A stretch of 35,000 bases of DNA, taken from NCBI RefSeq assembly GCF_001439635.1, contig NZ_LMBZ01000021.1, positions 32,164-67,163 of the forward strand, read 5' to 3'. Each line of letters starts with the position of its first letter. Positions within the stretch are counted from its first letter, which is position 1. Below are positions 24,023 to 31,885 of this stretch, piece after piece. The translations under genes and the position numbers were made by a program. This DNA is from Solibacillus cecembensis (GTDB lineage: Bacteria; Bacillota; Bacilli; Bacillales_A; Planococcaceae). Below the pieces are notes generated by a model. It was given only the letters and a program-made list of their open reading frames with translations, searched no databases and was not told the origin of the DNA.

Positions 24023-24327
24023 AAAATTGATCCTCCTTAGATAAACGTATGTATGATGGAATCCTATTCCTTGATAATTATTTTGAAATATCGTAATTAA
24101 CTGACAATTTAAAATGGTGTAAAATAATTTTACAAGAAAATATTGGATTTAGTAGTATTATAATACTATTAATAGTGCGATATTTCAATTTATTGTTTCA
24201 ATTCAAGCTATTCATAATGAAAATCAAGAAATGTGAGGACAAATGGGTTATAATTCAGTAATAGAACGTGAAACCTTTTGCATGTTAATTCGTAAATAGT
24301 ATTAGACAATTAGAACGGGGGATATAG
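24023..24327. other. Divergent intergenic region, no gene seen
   Basis: About 300 A/T-rich bases between the chemoreceptor and the TelA-like gene. A TTGCAT at 24278-24283 with a weak TATTAG 16 bases on may be the TelA promoter. No repeat or RNA structure stood out. Confidence 0.3.
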
Positions 24328-25485
24328 ATGACAGAAAATCCATTATTTGATGATTTAGACAAACGTACGCAGCAAAATGAGCAGCCAATCCATGAGGTGA
24401 CAACTCCGGCACCAGCACCACAAGTTTTAGTGAATGAGCAGGAACTATCGCAAATTCGCAAAAGACAAGAAGCACTGAAACAACAACCGTCCGTTCAAAC
24501 ATTGGCACAAAAAATCGATGTAAAAAATCAAATTGCTGTATTAGAATTTGGGAAGGAAACGGCTAAGGGCATTTCGACGTTTTCTGACCGTATGTTAGCA
24601 ACGATTAAGCAAAGTAATTTAGAAAAATCAACTACTCTATTAAATAATTTAAATAAAATTATGGATCGTTTTGACCCAGTGGATTTTAAAGAAGAAGAGA
24701 AAAAAGGCTTTTTGAAGAAATTGTTTTCAAAAAGTAAAGAGAAGCTTGATAGCATCTTGTCAAAATACGATACGATGAATAAAGAAGTCGACGTTGTTTA
24801 CACGGAAATCCAAAAATACGAAATCGAAATGAAACGTAATACGGTTCAGTTGGAGCAAATGTATGATGAAAACTTAAATTATTTCCATACATTAAGCGAG
24901 CACGTGGCGGCAATTGACCTAAAAGTAATTGAATTACGCGATAAAATACCAGCTCTTTCTACGCAAGCAGATGCAGGTGATCATGAAGCGATTATGGAGC
25001 TTGAAACGGTAACGCGCGGCATTGAATTACTGGAGCAAAGAGCGTATGATTTAGAAATGGCGCAGCAAGTTTCGTTCCAATCTGCCCCGCAAATACGCTT
25101 GATGCAGCAAGGGAATAACCACCTCATCGGGAAGATTAACTCCGCATTCGTGACGACCATTCCTATTTTTAAGCAAGGATTAATTCATGCGGTGACGATG
25201 CAACGTCAAAAATTAGTTTCAGAATCTATGGCCGAGCTTGATAAACGTACAAATGAAATGCTTGTGCGCAATGCTGAAAATGTACGCCAAAATTCTGTGA
25301 ATATTGCACGTCAAGCAGGTAGTCCAAGTATTAAAGTAGAAACGATTGAAACAACATGGCGCTCTATTATGGCGGGAATTGAAGAGACGAAGCAAATTCA
25401 AGCCGAGACAGTGCGCAGTCGTGATGAAGGACGAAAACGTATTGAGCAATTACAATTGGAGTATGAAAAACTGAAAAGAATGTAA
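24328..25485 (+). CDS. TelA/KlaA-family toxic anion resistance protein (YaaN-like)
   Basis: A 385-residue soluble, almost entirely helical protein of the TelA family, whose members are linked to tellurite and other toxic-anion or antimicrobial resistance without a known mechanism. Seen: an acidic/proline-rich N-terminal tail (1-40), a LEFGKETAKGISTFSDRML segment, the KKGFLKKLFSKSKEKLDSILSKY motif, a QLEQMYDENLNYFHTLSEHVAAID helix, the signature QMAxx-type stretch MAQQVSFQSAPQIRLMQQGN and a C-terminal coiled coil ending in EQLQLEYEKLKRM. The length matches B. subtilis YaaN (386). The usual partner XpaC is not adjacent. A GGGGG-type ribosome binding site precedes the ATG. Confidence 0.88.
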   Translation: MTENPLFDDLDKRTQQNEQPIHEVTTPAPAPQVLVNEQELSQIRKRQEALKQQPSVQTLAQKIDVKNQIAVLEFGKETAKGISTFSDRMLATIKQSNLEKSTTLLNNLNKIMDRFDPVDFKEEEKKGFLKKLFSKSKEKLDSILSKYDTMNKEVDVVYTEIQKYEIEMKRNTVQLEQMYDENLNYFHTLSEHVAAIDLKVIELRDKIPALSTQADAGDHEAIMELETVTRGIELLEQRAYDLEMAQQVSFQSAPQIRLMQQGNNHLIGKINSAFVTTIPIFKQGLIHAVTMQRQKLVSESMAELDKRTNEMLVRNAENVRQNSVNIARQAGSPSIKVETIETTWRSIMAGIEETKQIQAETVRSRDEGRKRIEQLQLEYEKLKRM

Positions 25486-25490
25486 TGTTT

Positions 25491-25534
25491 AAAGCCTAAC
25501 AGATTGGAGTAACTCCGAAGTGTTAGGCTTTTTT
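25491..25534 (+). terminator. Terminator after the TelA-like gene
   Basis: AAAGCCTAACA pairs with TGTTAGGCTTT, with an inner GGAGT/ACTCC stem, and ends in a run of six T. Confidence 0.9.
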
Positions 25535-25664
25535 GTATAAAAGGTATTTGCAATTTAAGATGGAGTTCTTTATAGTTATAACATAGTAAGTTTATAGGGA
25601 TTGAATGAATTTGATATTCACAACTAAGACGCAATGAAATAAACGAAAAGGAACGTGAGAAGCT

Positions 25665-26597
25665 ATGGCAAATTTATTGGAAAATACAAAACGTTATTTA
25701 GCGAATAAAAATAAATTACCCTCATTGGTATCAATGGATTACGTTGAGGCGAGAAGGATGCGAGCGGCTATGCCGAAAAGTGGTTTCCAATTAGCTCCGT
25801 TAGCAAAAATAGAAGAGCGTTTTATTTCCGTTCGTGATGGCGAACAAATTGCTATCCGAATTTATACGCCTTTTGGGGATGGTCCGTTTCCAGTAATTGT
25901 TTATTTTCATGGTGGTGGTTGGGTTTTGAATGATTTAAATACATGCCATGAAAGCTGCTCGCATTTAGCGCATGGAACAAACCAAATTGTCGTATCTGTT
26001 GCGTATCGGTTAGCGCCAGAGCATAAATTTCCAGTGCCCGTAAACGACGCATGGGATAGCGCACTTTGGACACAAGCACATGCAGAACAATTCAACGGGA
26101 TTGGCAGCCAAATTTCAGTTGCTGGAGATAGTGCAGGTGGCAATCTCGCAATAGCAATTTGTCAGCTTGCAAAGGAGCAGGGAAATTTGCCGATTACCGC
26201 ACAAATTTTACTTTATCCTGTAACGGACTTGAGCTACGGTAGCAATTCCTATACACTATTTGAGAAAGGTTTTGGGCTCGATAAAGATGTGATGCAATGG
26301 TTTGGTAATTACTATATTAACGCACAAATAGATGCAAAAAATCCGCTCGTTGCTCCTTTACAACTAAAGGATTTTTCATCATTACCTCCTGCACTTATTA
26401 TTGTGGCAGAAAATGATGTTTTGCGTGATGAGGCTGTGCAGTACGGAGAAAAATTACGTGCAGTAGGGACGAAAACGGAAATTGTAACAATGGAAGGTGT
26501 TGTGCATAGTTTTTTCACAAATAATGACGCCTTTCCAAAACAAATCCAAGAAGCTATCGACCGAATTCAAACCTTCTTAGTAACAATCGCTGATTAG
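25665..26597 (+). CDS. Alpha/beta-hydrolase esterase (HSL family)
   Basis: A 310-residue carboxylesterase of the hormone-sensitive-lipase group. The oxyanion-hole motif HGGGW is at 82-86, the nucleophile Ser156 in GDSAGG, Asp251 in AENDVLRDEA and His281 in GVVHSFF complete the triad, and VAYRLAPEHKFPVPVNDAW is the conserved family stretch. It has no signal peptide, so cytoplasmic hydrolysis of short-chain esters is likely; the substrate is unknown. GTGAGAAGC precedes the ATG as a weak ribosome binding site. The gene is 14 bases ahead of a small membrane protein gene and probably forms a two-gene operon with it. Confidence 0.92.
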   Translation: MANLLENTKRYLANKNKLPSLVSMDYVEARRMRAAMPKSGFQLAPLAKIEERFISVRDGEQIAIRIYTPFGDGPFPVIVYFHGGGWVLNDLNTCHESCSHLAHGTNQIVVSVAYRLAPEHKFPVPVNDAWDSALWTQAHAEQFNGIGSQISVAGDSAGGNLAIAICQLAKEQGNLPITAQILLYPVTDLSYGSNSYTLFEKGFGLDKDVMQWFGNYYINAQIDAKNPLVAPLQLKDFSSLPPALIIVAENDVLRDEAVQYGEKLRAVGTKTEIVTMEGVVHSFFTNNDAFPKQIQEAIDRIQTFLVTIAD

Positions 26598-26611
26598 ATG
26601 GAGGAGTTTTT

Positions 26612-27019
26612 ATGCAAGTACTTAGTCGTAAATTTTCAATCGCACTAATATCAATTGTTATATGTAGTCTCATTTTTGCAGTTGTAAGCATTGTCGGTTC
26701 AAAGGAATACGATATCCCATTTAGCACATTATGGATGACGTTTATCATTTTAAGCGCACCGATGTTCTTGATTGTAGGCGTCCTTTCTTCGTTAATTTAC
26801 GGGAAATTTATACGTTCTACGCTTATTCGTTTTATTTGTTATGTTGTAACAGGTGCGATTCTCATCATTCCGTTTTCAAAATACTATTTTCAAGACTCGG
26901 ATGCGCTCCGATTTGCAATTCTTGGTGCGTGCGGGGCAATGCTCTATTTTGGAATCGAATGGTTGTTCAATCGCTATATTTTTCGTGAACAACAGCCGCA
27001 AAAAAGAAAATCATCTTAA
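26612..27019 (+). CDS. Hypothetical four-TM membrane protein
   Basis: A 135-residue hydrophobic protein not recognised. Helices at about 9-29, 40-62, 70-90 and 98-118, ending in a cytoplasmic Arg/Lys/Gln-rich tail (REQQPQKRKSS). The start follows GGAGGAG, 14 bases behind the esterase gene, and a strong terminator follows, so it is the second gene of a two-gene operon. No catalytic or transport motif is evident. Confidence 0.7.
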   Translation: MQVLSRKFSIALISIVICSLIFAVVSIVGSKEYDIPFSTLWMTFIILSAPMFLIVGVLSSLIYGKFIRSTLIRFICYVVTGAILIIPFSKYYFQDSDALRFAILGACGAMLYFGIEWLFNRYIFREQQPQKRKSS

Positions 27020-27029
27020 ATAATTGTTT

Positions 27030-27069
27030 AAAATCCACCATGAGCGCTCGATTGTAATGGTGGATTTTT
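27030..27069 (+). terminator. Terminator after the esterase operon
   Basis: AAAATCCACCAT (27030-27041) pairs perfectly with ATGGTGGATTTT, ending in five T. Confidence 0.9.
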
Positions 27070-27178
27070 ACTGTTGACTCAAACAATTATTCACCCCAAT
27101 GAAAGTATAATTCAAGTGCATGTTTGTCTACACTATAAAAAATGGGTGATACTCAATCATGAAGGGGAGAAAGTGAAA

Positions 27179-27475
27179 ATGGATGTAAATGTGTTAATGA
27201 TTGATGAACTGTTAAACATGTCAAAAAATCGTGTTCGAAAAGCAACGGAACGAGATGTTTTAAATATAAAAAATGAAATGCTTTTATTATTAAATGATAA
27301 GTTCAATAAGGAAGAATCAACAGGCATTCGTACATTAATTAATGAATTACATTATTTGAATGTGTATGTAGAAAAAGAAGATGAGTATAAAATTATTTAT
27401 TCCTATGAACCACCAAAATTTTCGCCCAAAAAACTGACGATTAAGGAAGGGGGATGGATCAAAATTGATAAATAA
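27179..27475 (+). CDS. Hypothetical protein
   Basis: A 98-residue protein not recognised. It is charged and mostly helical in its first two thirds (MIDELLNMSKNRVRKATERD, NIKNEMLLLLNDKFNKEE), then has a strand-like LNVYVEKEDEYKIIYSYEPP and a Lys-rich end. There is no signal peptide or transmembrane segment. The start at 27179 has AAGGGGAG upstream. The frame extends open to a TTG at 27074, but that start lies at the end of the preceding terminator and has no ribosome binding site. Confidence 0.55.
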   Translation: MDVNVLMIDELLNMSKNRVRKATERDVLNIKNEMLLLLNDKFNKEESTGIRTLINELHYLNVYVEKEDEYKIIYSYEPPKFSPKKLTIKEGGWIKIDK

Positions 27476-27587
27476 CGAGTTATACAACAACAAATAGCTG
27501 ATTTTCCTATTTGAAAATAATTGTTTGTCCATTTACCTAAAAAGCGTGCTAAACTCTTCTTAATAGGTTAGAGGAAGAAGGGTATTT

Positions 27588-28499
27588 GTGGAACGTTTGA
27601 AGGGTATTGCGATGATTATCATAGGTTCGATATTATGGGGAGCAACTGGTCCGATGATGGAATGGTTGCTTGATCATACGAAAATAACAGTAGAATTTAT
27701 GCTGGCAGTGCGTTTAATCATTTCAGGCAGCGTTATTTTAGTTGTGCTAAAAGTTCAAAAAACGCCGATATTTCATGTTTGGAAGGAAAAATATTGGGCG
27801 ACGCAACTGGTTGTATTTAGTTTAATTGGCATGCTTGGTTTACAGTATACATTCGTTAAAACAATTGAAGTGAGCAATGCAATTGTGGCAACGTTATTAC
27901 AATTTTTAGCGCCGATATTTATTATCATTTATATGGCAATCATTCATAAAAAACTGCCACCGAAAAGTCAATTTATCGGGATTATCGGTACGCTATTTGG
28001 CTTATATTTACTATTAACGAACGGCACTTTTACAGCGTTATTTGTTAGCTATGAAGCACTCATTTGGGGTGTGTTTTTAGGGTTGACGTATGCTTTTTAT
28101 ACACTTTATCCAGCAAGGTTAATGACCGAAATCGGTGTTATAACAATTATCGGCTGGGGAATGGTTATAAGTGGCGTGATATTTGCTGTGATGGGGACGA
28201 TTTGGGTGAGTGATGAATGGTCAATTTTAGCTGATTCGCAAATGATTCTGTTAATGTTGGGTATTAGTTTATGCGGATCAACAGCCTATGTTTTATTTTT
28301 AATGAGCTTGAAATATATAACACCTGTTGAAACGAGTATATTATCAAGTTTTGAGCCACTAGCAGCTATGTTTATTTCAGTTATATGGCTAGGTGCAGTC
28401 CTTTTAAAATGGCAGCTTGTTGGAATTGTGCTCATGCTCATTTTTATCGTATATTTATCCATATCAGGTGGGCAAAATAAAGAAATTAAGGATGCCTAA
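27588..28499 (+). CDS. EamA-family (DMT) transporter
   Basis: A 303-residue membrane protein with two EamA repeats and about ten helices. Features: the N-terminal GIAMIIIGSILWGATGPMMEWLL, the GLQYTFVKTIEVSNAIVATLLQFLAPIFIIIYM stretch, and in the second repeat SLKYITPVETSILSSFEPLAAMFISVIWLGA. This is typical of the drug/metabolite transporter superfamily; the substrate is unknown. The GTG start has AGAAGGG 5 bases upstream. Its stop codon lies inside the left arm of the terminator. It is not closely similar to the EamA protein at 20.1 kb. Confidence 0.9.
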   Translation: MERLKGIAMIIIGSILWGATGPMMEWLLDHTKITVEFMLAVRLIISGSVILVVLKVQKTPIFHVWKEKYWATQLVVFSLIGMLGLQYTFVKTIEVSNAIVATLLQFLAPIFIIIYMAIIHKKLPPKSQFIGIIGTLFGLYLLLTNGTFTALFVSYEALIWGVFLGLTYAFYTLYPARLMTEIGVITIIGWGMVISGVIFAVMGTIWVSDEWSILADSQMILLMLGISLCGSTAYVLFLMSLKYITPVETSILSSFEPLAAMFISVIWLGAVLLKWQLVGIVLMLIFIVYLSISGGQNKEIKDA

Positions 28500-28522
28500 G
28501 TGTAAAAGCTTAGGTATTTTTT
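28492..28522 (+). terminator. Terminator overlapping the EamA stop codon
   Basis: ATGCCTAAG pairs with CTTAGGTAT (one wobble) and ends in six T. The TAA stop of the transporter is part of the stem. Confidence 0.75.
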
Positions 28523-28584
28523 ATACTCATTTTTGGGTAAAGATAAAAATCAATGGAATACGGGAAAAATGGAGGCGTTAGGAT

Positions 28585-29712
28585 ATGGAAGCATTCGAAT
28601 ATTTTACGTTGCATGAGCAGGAAATTATAGAAGATATTAAGCGGCTCGTTTTAAGCGATTCGCCGTCGCAAAATAAAGCGCTTCTAGATTGCTGCAAGGA
28701 AATCATTCAAACGATGTTTTTTGATACGTTTCAAGTGAAGGCGACGGAATATGAAATGCCGCAAAATGGCAATCATTTACGCTTTGAAATGGGGGAGGGG
28801 CCAGCGCAAATTTTAATGATTGGGCATTATGATACGGTGTGGGATCCAGGTGTGCTGCAATACCGCGAAGAAGCGGATAAACTATTCGGTCCAGGCATTT
28901 TAGATATGAAATCGAGCATTGTGAGTGCAATCTGGTTTTTTAAGTATGTGAAAGAAATGAAGTTACCATTGAAAAAACGGATTGTATTTTTTATGAATAG
29001 TGATGAAGAAATTGGTAGTCCATCGTCCAGACCATTGATTGAAGCGGAGGCGAAAAAATCAGTGGCCGCTTTTGTGCTGGAGCCTGCTGTTACGGTGTCT
29101 GGAAACTTAAAAGTTGCACGAAAAGGGACCTCGCACTATTTGCTCAATTTAAAAGGGGTTGCTTCCCATGCCGGAAACAATCCGCTTGATGGGGTCAGTG
29201 CGATTACTGAGGCGGCACGCCAAATTTTAGATATTGAGCACTTAAATGATTATGACAAAGGAACGACGCTCAATGTTGGCATGATGCAAGGTGGGGGCAA
29301 GCTAAATGTGATACCTGATGAGGCGCATTTAGGTGTGGACGTGCGCTCTGTGACGAAACAGGAGCAACTGCGTATCGACGACTATTTTGAAACAATTAAG
29401 CCGCATGATGCACGCGTGAAAATTGATGTAGAGGGTGGCATTAATCGTCCACCAATGGAGCAAGATGCAGAAAGCGAAGAACTATTCGAAGTAGCGCAGG
29501 AGGAAGCCAAACAATTAGGATTTAGCGTGGAAGAATCGGCTGTCGGTGGTTCGAGTGACGGCAATTTCACAGCGTTGTATGCACCAACATTAGATGGACT
29601 CGGCCTTGTCGGCAACGGCATTCATGCGGAGAACGAGCATATTTTACGGGCACATATTGTTGAACGCTTTGCTTTACTGACGAAAACCGTATTGCAAGTT
29701 GCGAATGAATAA
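28585..29712 (+). CDS. M20-family metallopeptidase (carboxypeptidase G2-like)
   Basis: A 375-residue zinc peptidase/deacylase. The two-metal site is complete by comparison with CPG2: H81 and D83 in IGHYDTVW, D107 in GPGILDMKSS, the catalytic base E141 and ligand E142 in SDEEIGS, E166 in LEPAV and H347 in GIHAENEH. A dimerisation domain (about 178-288) interrupts the catalytic domain and carries GVASHAGNNPLDGVSAI. There is no signal peptide. Members remove C-terminal glutamate or hydrolyse acyl-amino acids; the substrate cannot be told. GGAGG is 10 bases before the ATG. Monocistronic. Confidence 0.93.
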   Translation: MEAFEYFTLHEQEIIEDIKRLVLSDSPSQNKALLDCCKEIIQTMFFDTFQVKATEYEMPQNGNHLRFEMGEGPAQILMIGHYDTVWDPGVLQYREEADKLFGPGILDMKSSIVSAIWFFKYVKEMKLPLKKRIVFFMNSDEEIGSPSSRPLIEAEAKKSVAAFVLEPAVTVSGNLKVARKGTSHYLLNLKGVASHAGNNPLDGVSAITEAARQILDIEHLNDYDKGTTLNVGMMQGGGKLNVIPDEAHLGVDVRSVTKQEQLRIDDYFETIKPHDARVKIDVEGGINRPPMEQDAESEELFEVAQEEAKQLGFSVEESAVGGSSDGNFTALYAPTLDGLGLVGNGIHAENEHILRAHIVERFALLTKTVLQVANE

Positions 29713-29807
29713 ACGGATTAGCATTATGAATTCGGATACTTACTATAGTCATGTCGCAACTTTATGATTACTTCTATAGGTTTTTATAGCTTTAAAAAAG
29801 ATTGATT

Positions 29808-29852
29808 AAAATCATCTCACCTCTATGATTTTTAGAAGTGAGATGATTTTTT
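29808..29852 (+). terminator. Terminator after the M20 peptidase gene
   Basis: AAAATCATCTCAC pairs with GTGAGATGATTTT, a 13-bp perfect stem, and ends in a run of six T. Confidence 0.9.
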
Positions 29853-29889
29853 GTTGTATATTTATGCTAGTTTATCTATAAAGAATGTG

Positions 29890-29943
29890 AAGAGTGCTGT
29901 TTAATAGTTGTTCTACAAACTGGATGGATTGTGGAACAACAGC
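29890..29943 (+). repeat. Alpha intergenic repeat, copy 1
   Basis: AAGAGTGCTGTTTAA at the left aligns with the start of copy 3 (AAGAGTGTTGTTTAA at 33743). The core GGATTGTGGAACAACA matches the other alpha cores. GCTGTT pairs with AACAGC and GTTGTTC with GAACAAC, giving a hairpin. Confidence 0.6.
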
Positions 29944-30014
29944 AGGAATATTTATGAATTAAGTCGAAGTTAATTGCATGCTTATGTTATTTAATTATAA
30001 AGGAGCCTAAAGTT

Positions 30015-30095
30015 ATGGAAGTTTCTAAGGGAGTAGAGATGCTCCAACTTGAATTTTATGAAACTATTATTCATCCAATTCTTTTAATTGAATAA
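30015..30095 (+). pseudogene. 5' remnant of an MBL-fold metallohydrolase gene
   Basis: A ribosome binding site AAAGGAG and ATG start 26 codons reading MEVSKGVEMLQLEFYETIIH, then PILLIE and TAA. This matches the usual N-terminus of small MBL-fold hydrolases (x-V-x-x-G-V-x-M-L-x-L, then I-H-P-x-L-x-x). The rest of the gene, including the HxHxDH zinc motif, is missing. Interpretation as a deleted gene fragment is inference. Confidence 0.45.
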
Positions 30096-30105
30096 TATGC
30101 TATGT

Positions 30106-30183
30106 AGTTTAACAAGCTAAAAGGAGCAATCATAATTATTATCATGATCTTCAGTAATAGGGCGCGATTGTTAAACAACTCTT
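30106..30183 (+). repeat. Alpha intergenic repeat, copy 2 (diverged)
   Basis: The core GGGCGCGATTGTTAAACAA (30160-30178) matches copies 3 and 4. GTTTAAC near 30108 could pair with GTTAAAC in the core, with a longer loop than in the other copies. Confidence 0.5.
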
Positions 30184-30341
30184 CAATATAAACGACGGTA
30201 TTGTAACATCTATGAGCTGTTATTCGGCAATTGCGCCAAAATTTAAATGAATTTTTTTACACCGTCCACATTTTCGACCGGTGTATTGCGTATTTTCATC
30301 TTCAAAAATACATAACTTTATTGTTGTTACACAATTTTTAC

Positions 30342-30360
30342 CAAACGACACTTTGGTAAC
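30342..30360 (+). repeat. Direct repeat left of the VOC gene
   Basis: CAAACGACACTTTGGTAAC, matching CAAAAGACGCTTTGGTAAC at 31266-31284 in 17 of 19 positions. The pair brackets the VOC-domain gene. The left copy is also part of a TTACCAAA/TTTGGTAA palindrome. Confidence 0.4.
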
Positions 30361-30460
30361 ATTCCAGATGTAGAAAAATTTTTCATCCAAAAGTCTAATA
30401 TTTTCTTTTTAAGTAATAAGTTAACATTTTATTGCAAGAATAATTAAGGAGATTAAGATT

Positions 30461-31138
30461 ATGGATATCATAAATACAAAATTGAAAACACACAAACTTA
30501 AAGAGATGAAAGAATTTTATGAACAGATTTTAGGCTTCTCCATAGAGAACGAAACTCGAAATAGTTTCCAAATAACATTAGGTAAAAGTTCAATTGAATT
30601 TAATGATAACGATGTTGTTGGAACGCCTTTTTACCATTTTGCATGTGACATTCCTTCTAATCAATTTGGAGAGGCAAAAAATTGGATTAAAAGTAAAATG
30701 AATCTTTTAATTGAAAATGGAGCAGACGAAATTAATTTTACTTACTCTGTTGCAAAATCATTTTATTTTGAGGACCCTTCAGGTAATATTATTGAATTCA
30801 TGGCTAGATTAGAGGATAATCCGCCAAGTGATAATCCGTTTTCTTTAGATAGCATACAAAAACTTTCAGAAATGAGTTTAATAGTGCCAGATAAAATGGC
30901 TGTTGCGAATCGTTTGATAAACAATCATATTGTAGAACGCAGTGATTCAGAAATTACTAGCACTTCTCTGTCTTTTATGAGTGACAAAAAAACAAAAGTA
31001 TATTTGTTATTAGCTAGCTCTAATAGAAGGTGGTTGTTTTCTGATAAGGAGTCTAAGGTTTTTCCAATTGAGATTTCTTTAGATTCAGGTACTGTATTAG
31101 GTGTAAGTAATGAAAATGAATTTTATATCAATAATTAA
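30461..31138 (+). CDS. VOC-domain (glyoxalase/bleomycin-resistance-like) protein
   Basis: A 225-residue protein. The first half (about 1-115) shows the vicinal-oxygen-chelate pattern: KLKTHKLKEMKEFYEQILGF, FQITLGKSSIEFN, YHFACDIPSNQF (a likely metal-ligand His) and SFYFEDPSGNIIEFMAR with a Glu at the usual last ligand position. The second half (about 130-225) is less conserved and may be a second, degenerate VOC-like unit. Such proteins are dioxygenases, lyases or drug-binding proteins; the activity here is unknown. AAGGAG precedes the ATG. It lies in the accessory region between two direct repeats. Confidence 0.8.
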   Translation: MDIINTKLKTHKLKEMKEFYEQILGFSIENETRNSFQITLGKSSIEFNDNDVVGTPFYHFACDIPSNQFGEAKNWIKSKMNLLIENGADEINFTYSVAKSFYFEDPSGNIIEFMARLEDNPPSDNPFSLDSIQKLSEMSLIVPDKMAVANRLINNHIVERSDSEITSTSLSFMSDKKTKVYLLLASSNRRWLFSDKESKVFPIEISLDSGTVLGVSNENEFYINN

Positions 31139-31208
31139 ATTCATTTTATTATTGAATAAATATCCTACAACTATAAATACAACGTTCCCAAATGCAAGTT
31201 AGTGAACC

Positions 31209-31243
31209 AACACCCCTATTCAATTGAAAAGTGGGTGTTTTTG
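31209..31243 (+). terminator. Terminator after the VOC gene
   Basis: AACACCC (31209-31215) pairs with GGGTGTT (31233-31239), followed by a T run. The loop contains the palindrome CAATTG. Confidence 0.7.
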
Positions 31244-31265
31244 CTGCTTATGAACAGTAAGTACT

Positions 31266-31284
31266 CAAAAGACGCTTTGGTAAC
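31266..31284 (+). repeat. Direct repeat right of the VOC gene
   Basis: CAAAAGACGCTTTGGTAAC, 17 of 19 identical to the copy at 30342-30360. Confidence 0.4.
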
Positions 31285-31386
31285 TTACTGATTATCAACA
31301 ACCCAAATAATTCACTCAAACAGCAACTATATAAAACCATTCTTAAATGGTAATATTAGGATATATATTATTTAGGAGGCGTAACA

Positions 31387-31803
31387 ATGAAATTAAATAT
31401 GAATTTAAGTGTTATATCTATTTTTTTATTGCTAACCTTAAGTGCCTGTTCACAAGATGAAAAAGCATATAATTTTTATGGAACAAGTAATAACTGGGTT
31501 GTTAAGTACGAAACTGAAATAAGTGAAGCAAAAGAATGGGCTGATGTTTCATTTGAATATATTGGAGAAGAAGCTGCACCAGAAATATTTGGATATAACT
31601 TAAAAAGTACATGGTTTGAATTAACAAGCAAAGAAGAAGGATTCAATCATCAAGATAACAATATTAGTTCTGGTAATAGTGAATGCACTGGACCTCCCAT
31701 AAATAATAAAAGTTGTGCAGTAATTATTGAAGATGATGAAATGATGGAAGCGAAAATAGAGTGGGATGGCAAATCTGAAGTTATTTTATTGAATAGAAAA
31801 TAA
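31387..31803 (+). CDS. Small secreted lipoprotein, unknown function
   Basis: A 138-residue protein with a lipoprotein signal peptide: a short Lys/Asn start, a hydrophobic stretch (8-17) and the lipobox LSAC with Cys21 as the expected lipidation site. The mature part is acidic and has strand-like segments (WVVKYETEISEAKEWADVSF, KIEWDGKSEVILLNRK) and two Cys (in SECTGP and KSCAV) that may form a disulfide. No family was recognised with confidence; a beta-sandwich membrane-anchored lipoprotein is plausible. AGGAGGC precedes the ATG. It is followed by a beta repeat copy and a palindromic terminator. Confidence 0.75.
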   Translation: MKLNMNLSVISIFLLLTLSACSQDEKAYNFYGTSNNWVVKYETEISEAKEWADVSFEYIGEEAAPEIFGYNLKSTWFELTSKEEGFNHQDNNISSGNSECTGPPINNKSCAVIIEDDEMMEAKIEWDGKSEVILLNRK

Positions 31804-31830
31804 AGCTATAGGTTGTGAAGTATGCTACTT

Positions 31831-31849
31831 CAACTAAAGGGGGCATTAG
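31831..31849 (+). repeat. Beta intergenic repeat, copy 1 (short)
   Basis: CAACTAAAGGGGGCATTAG matches CAACTAACGGGGGCTTTAG at 34599-34617 with two differences. It lies 27 bases after the lipoprotein stop. Confidence 0.5.
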
Positions 31850-31856
31850 TCAAGTA

Positions 31857-31882
31857 GAGCAACGTCTTTTAAGACGTTGTTC
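31857..31882. terminator. Palindromic terminator, lipoprotein / recombinase
   Basis: GAGCAACGTCTT and AAGACGTTGTTC form a 12-bp stem with one wobble and a minimal loop between convergent coding regions. Confidence 0.65.
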
Positions 31883-31885
31883 ATT

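Larger units (their letters stand above)
29713..30460. other. Long intergenic region with repeats and a gene remnant
   Basis: About 750 bases marking the start of the accessory region. In order it contains the M20 terminator (29808-29852), an alpha repeat (29890-29943), the MBL-fold remnant (30015-30095), a second, more diverged alpha repeat (30106-30183) and a TTACCAAA/TTTGGTAA palindrome at 30338-30359. No intact gene was found. Confidence 0.55.

Noticed and set aside
24023..24140. Sigma-D promoter for the chemoreceptor
   Set aside because: TAAA and TACGATAT occur on the minus strand, but the spacing is 12 rather than 15 and the -10 has two mismatches.
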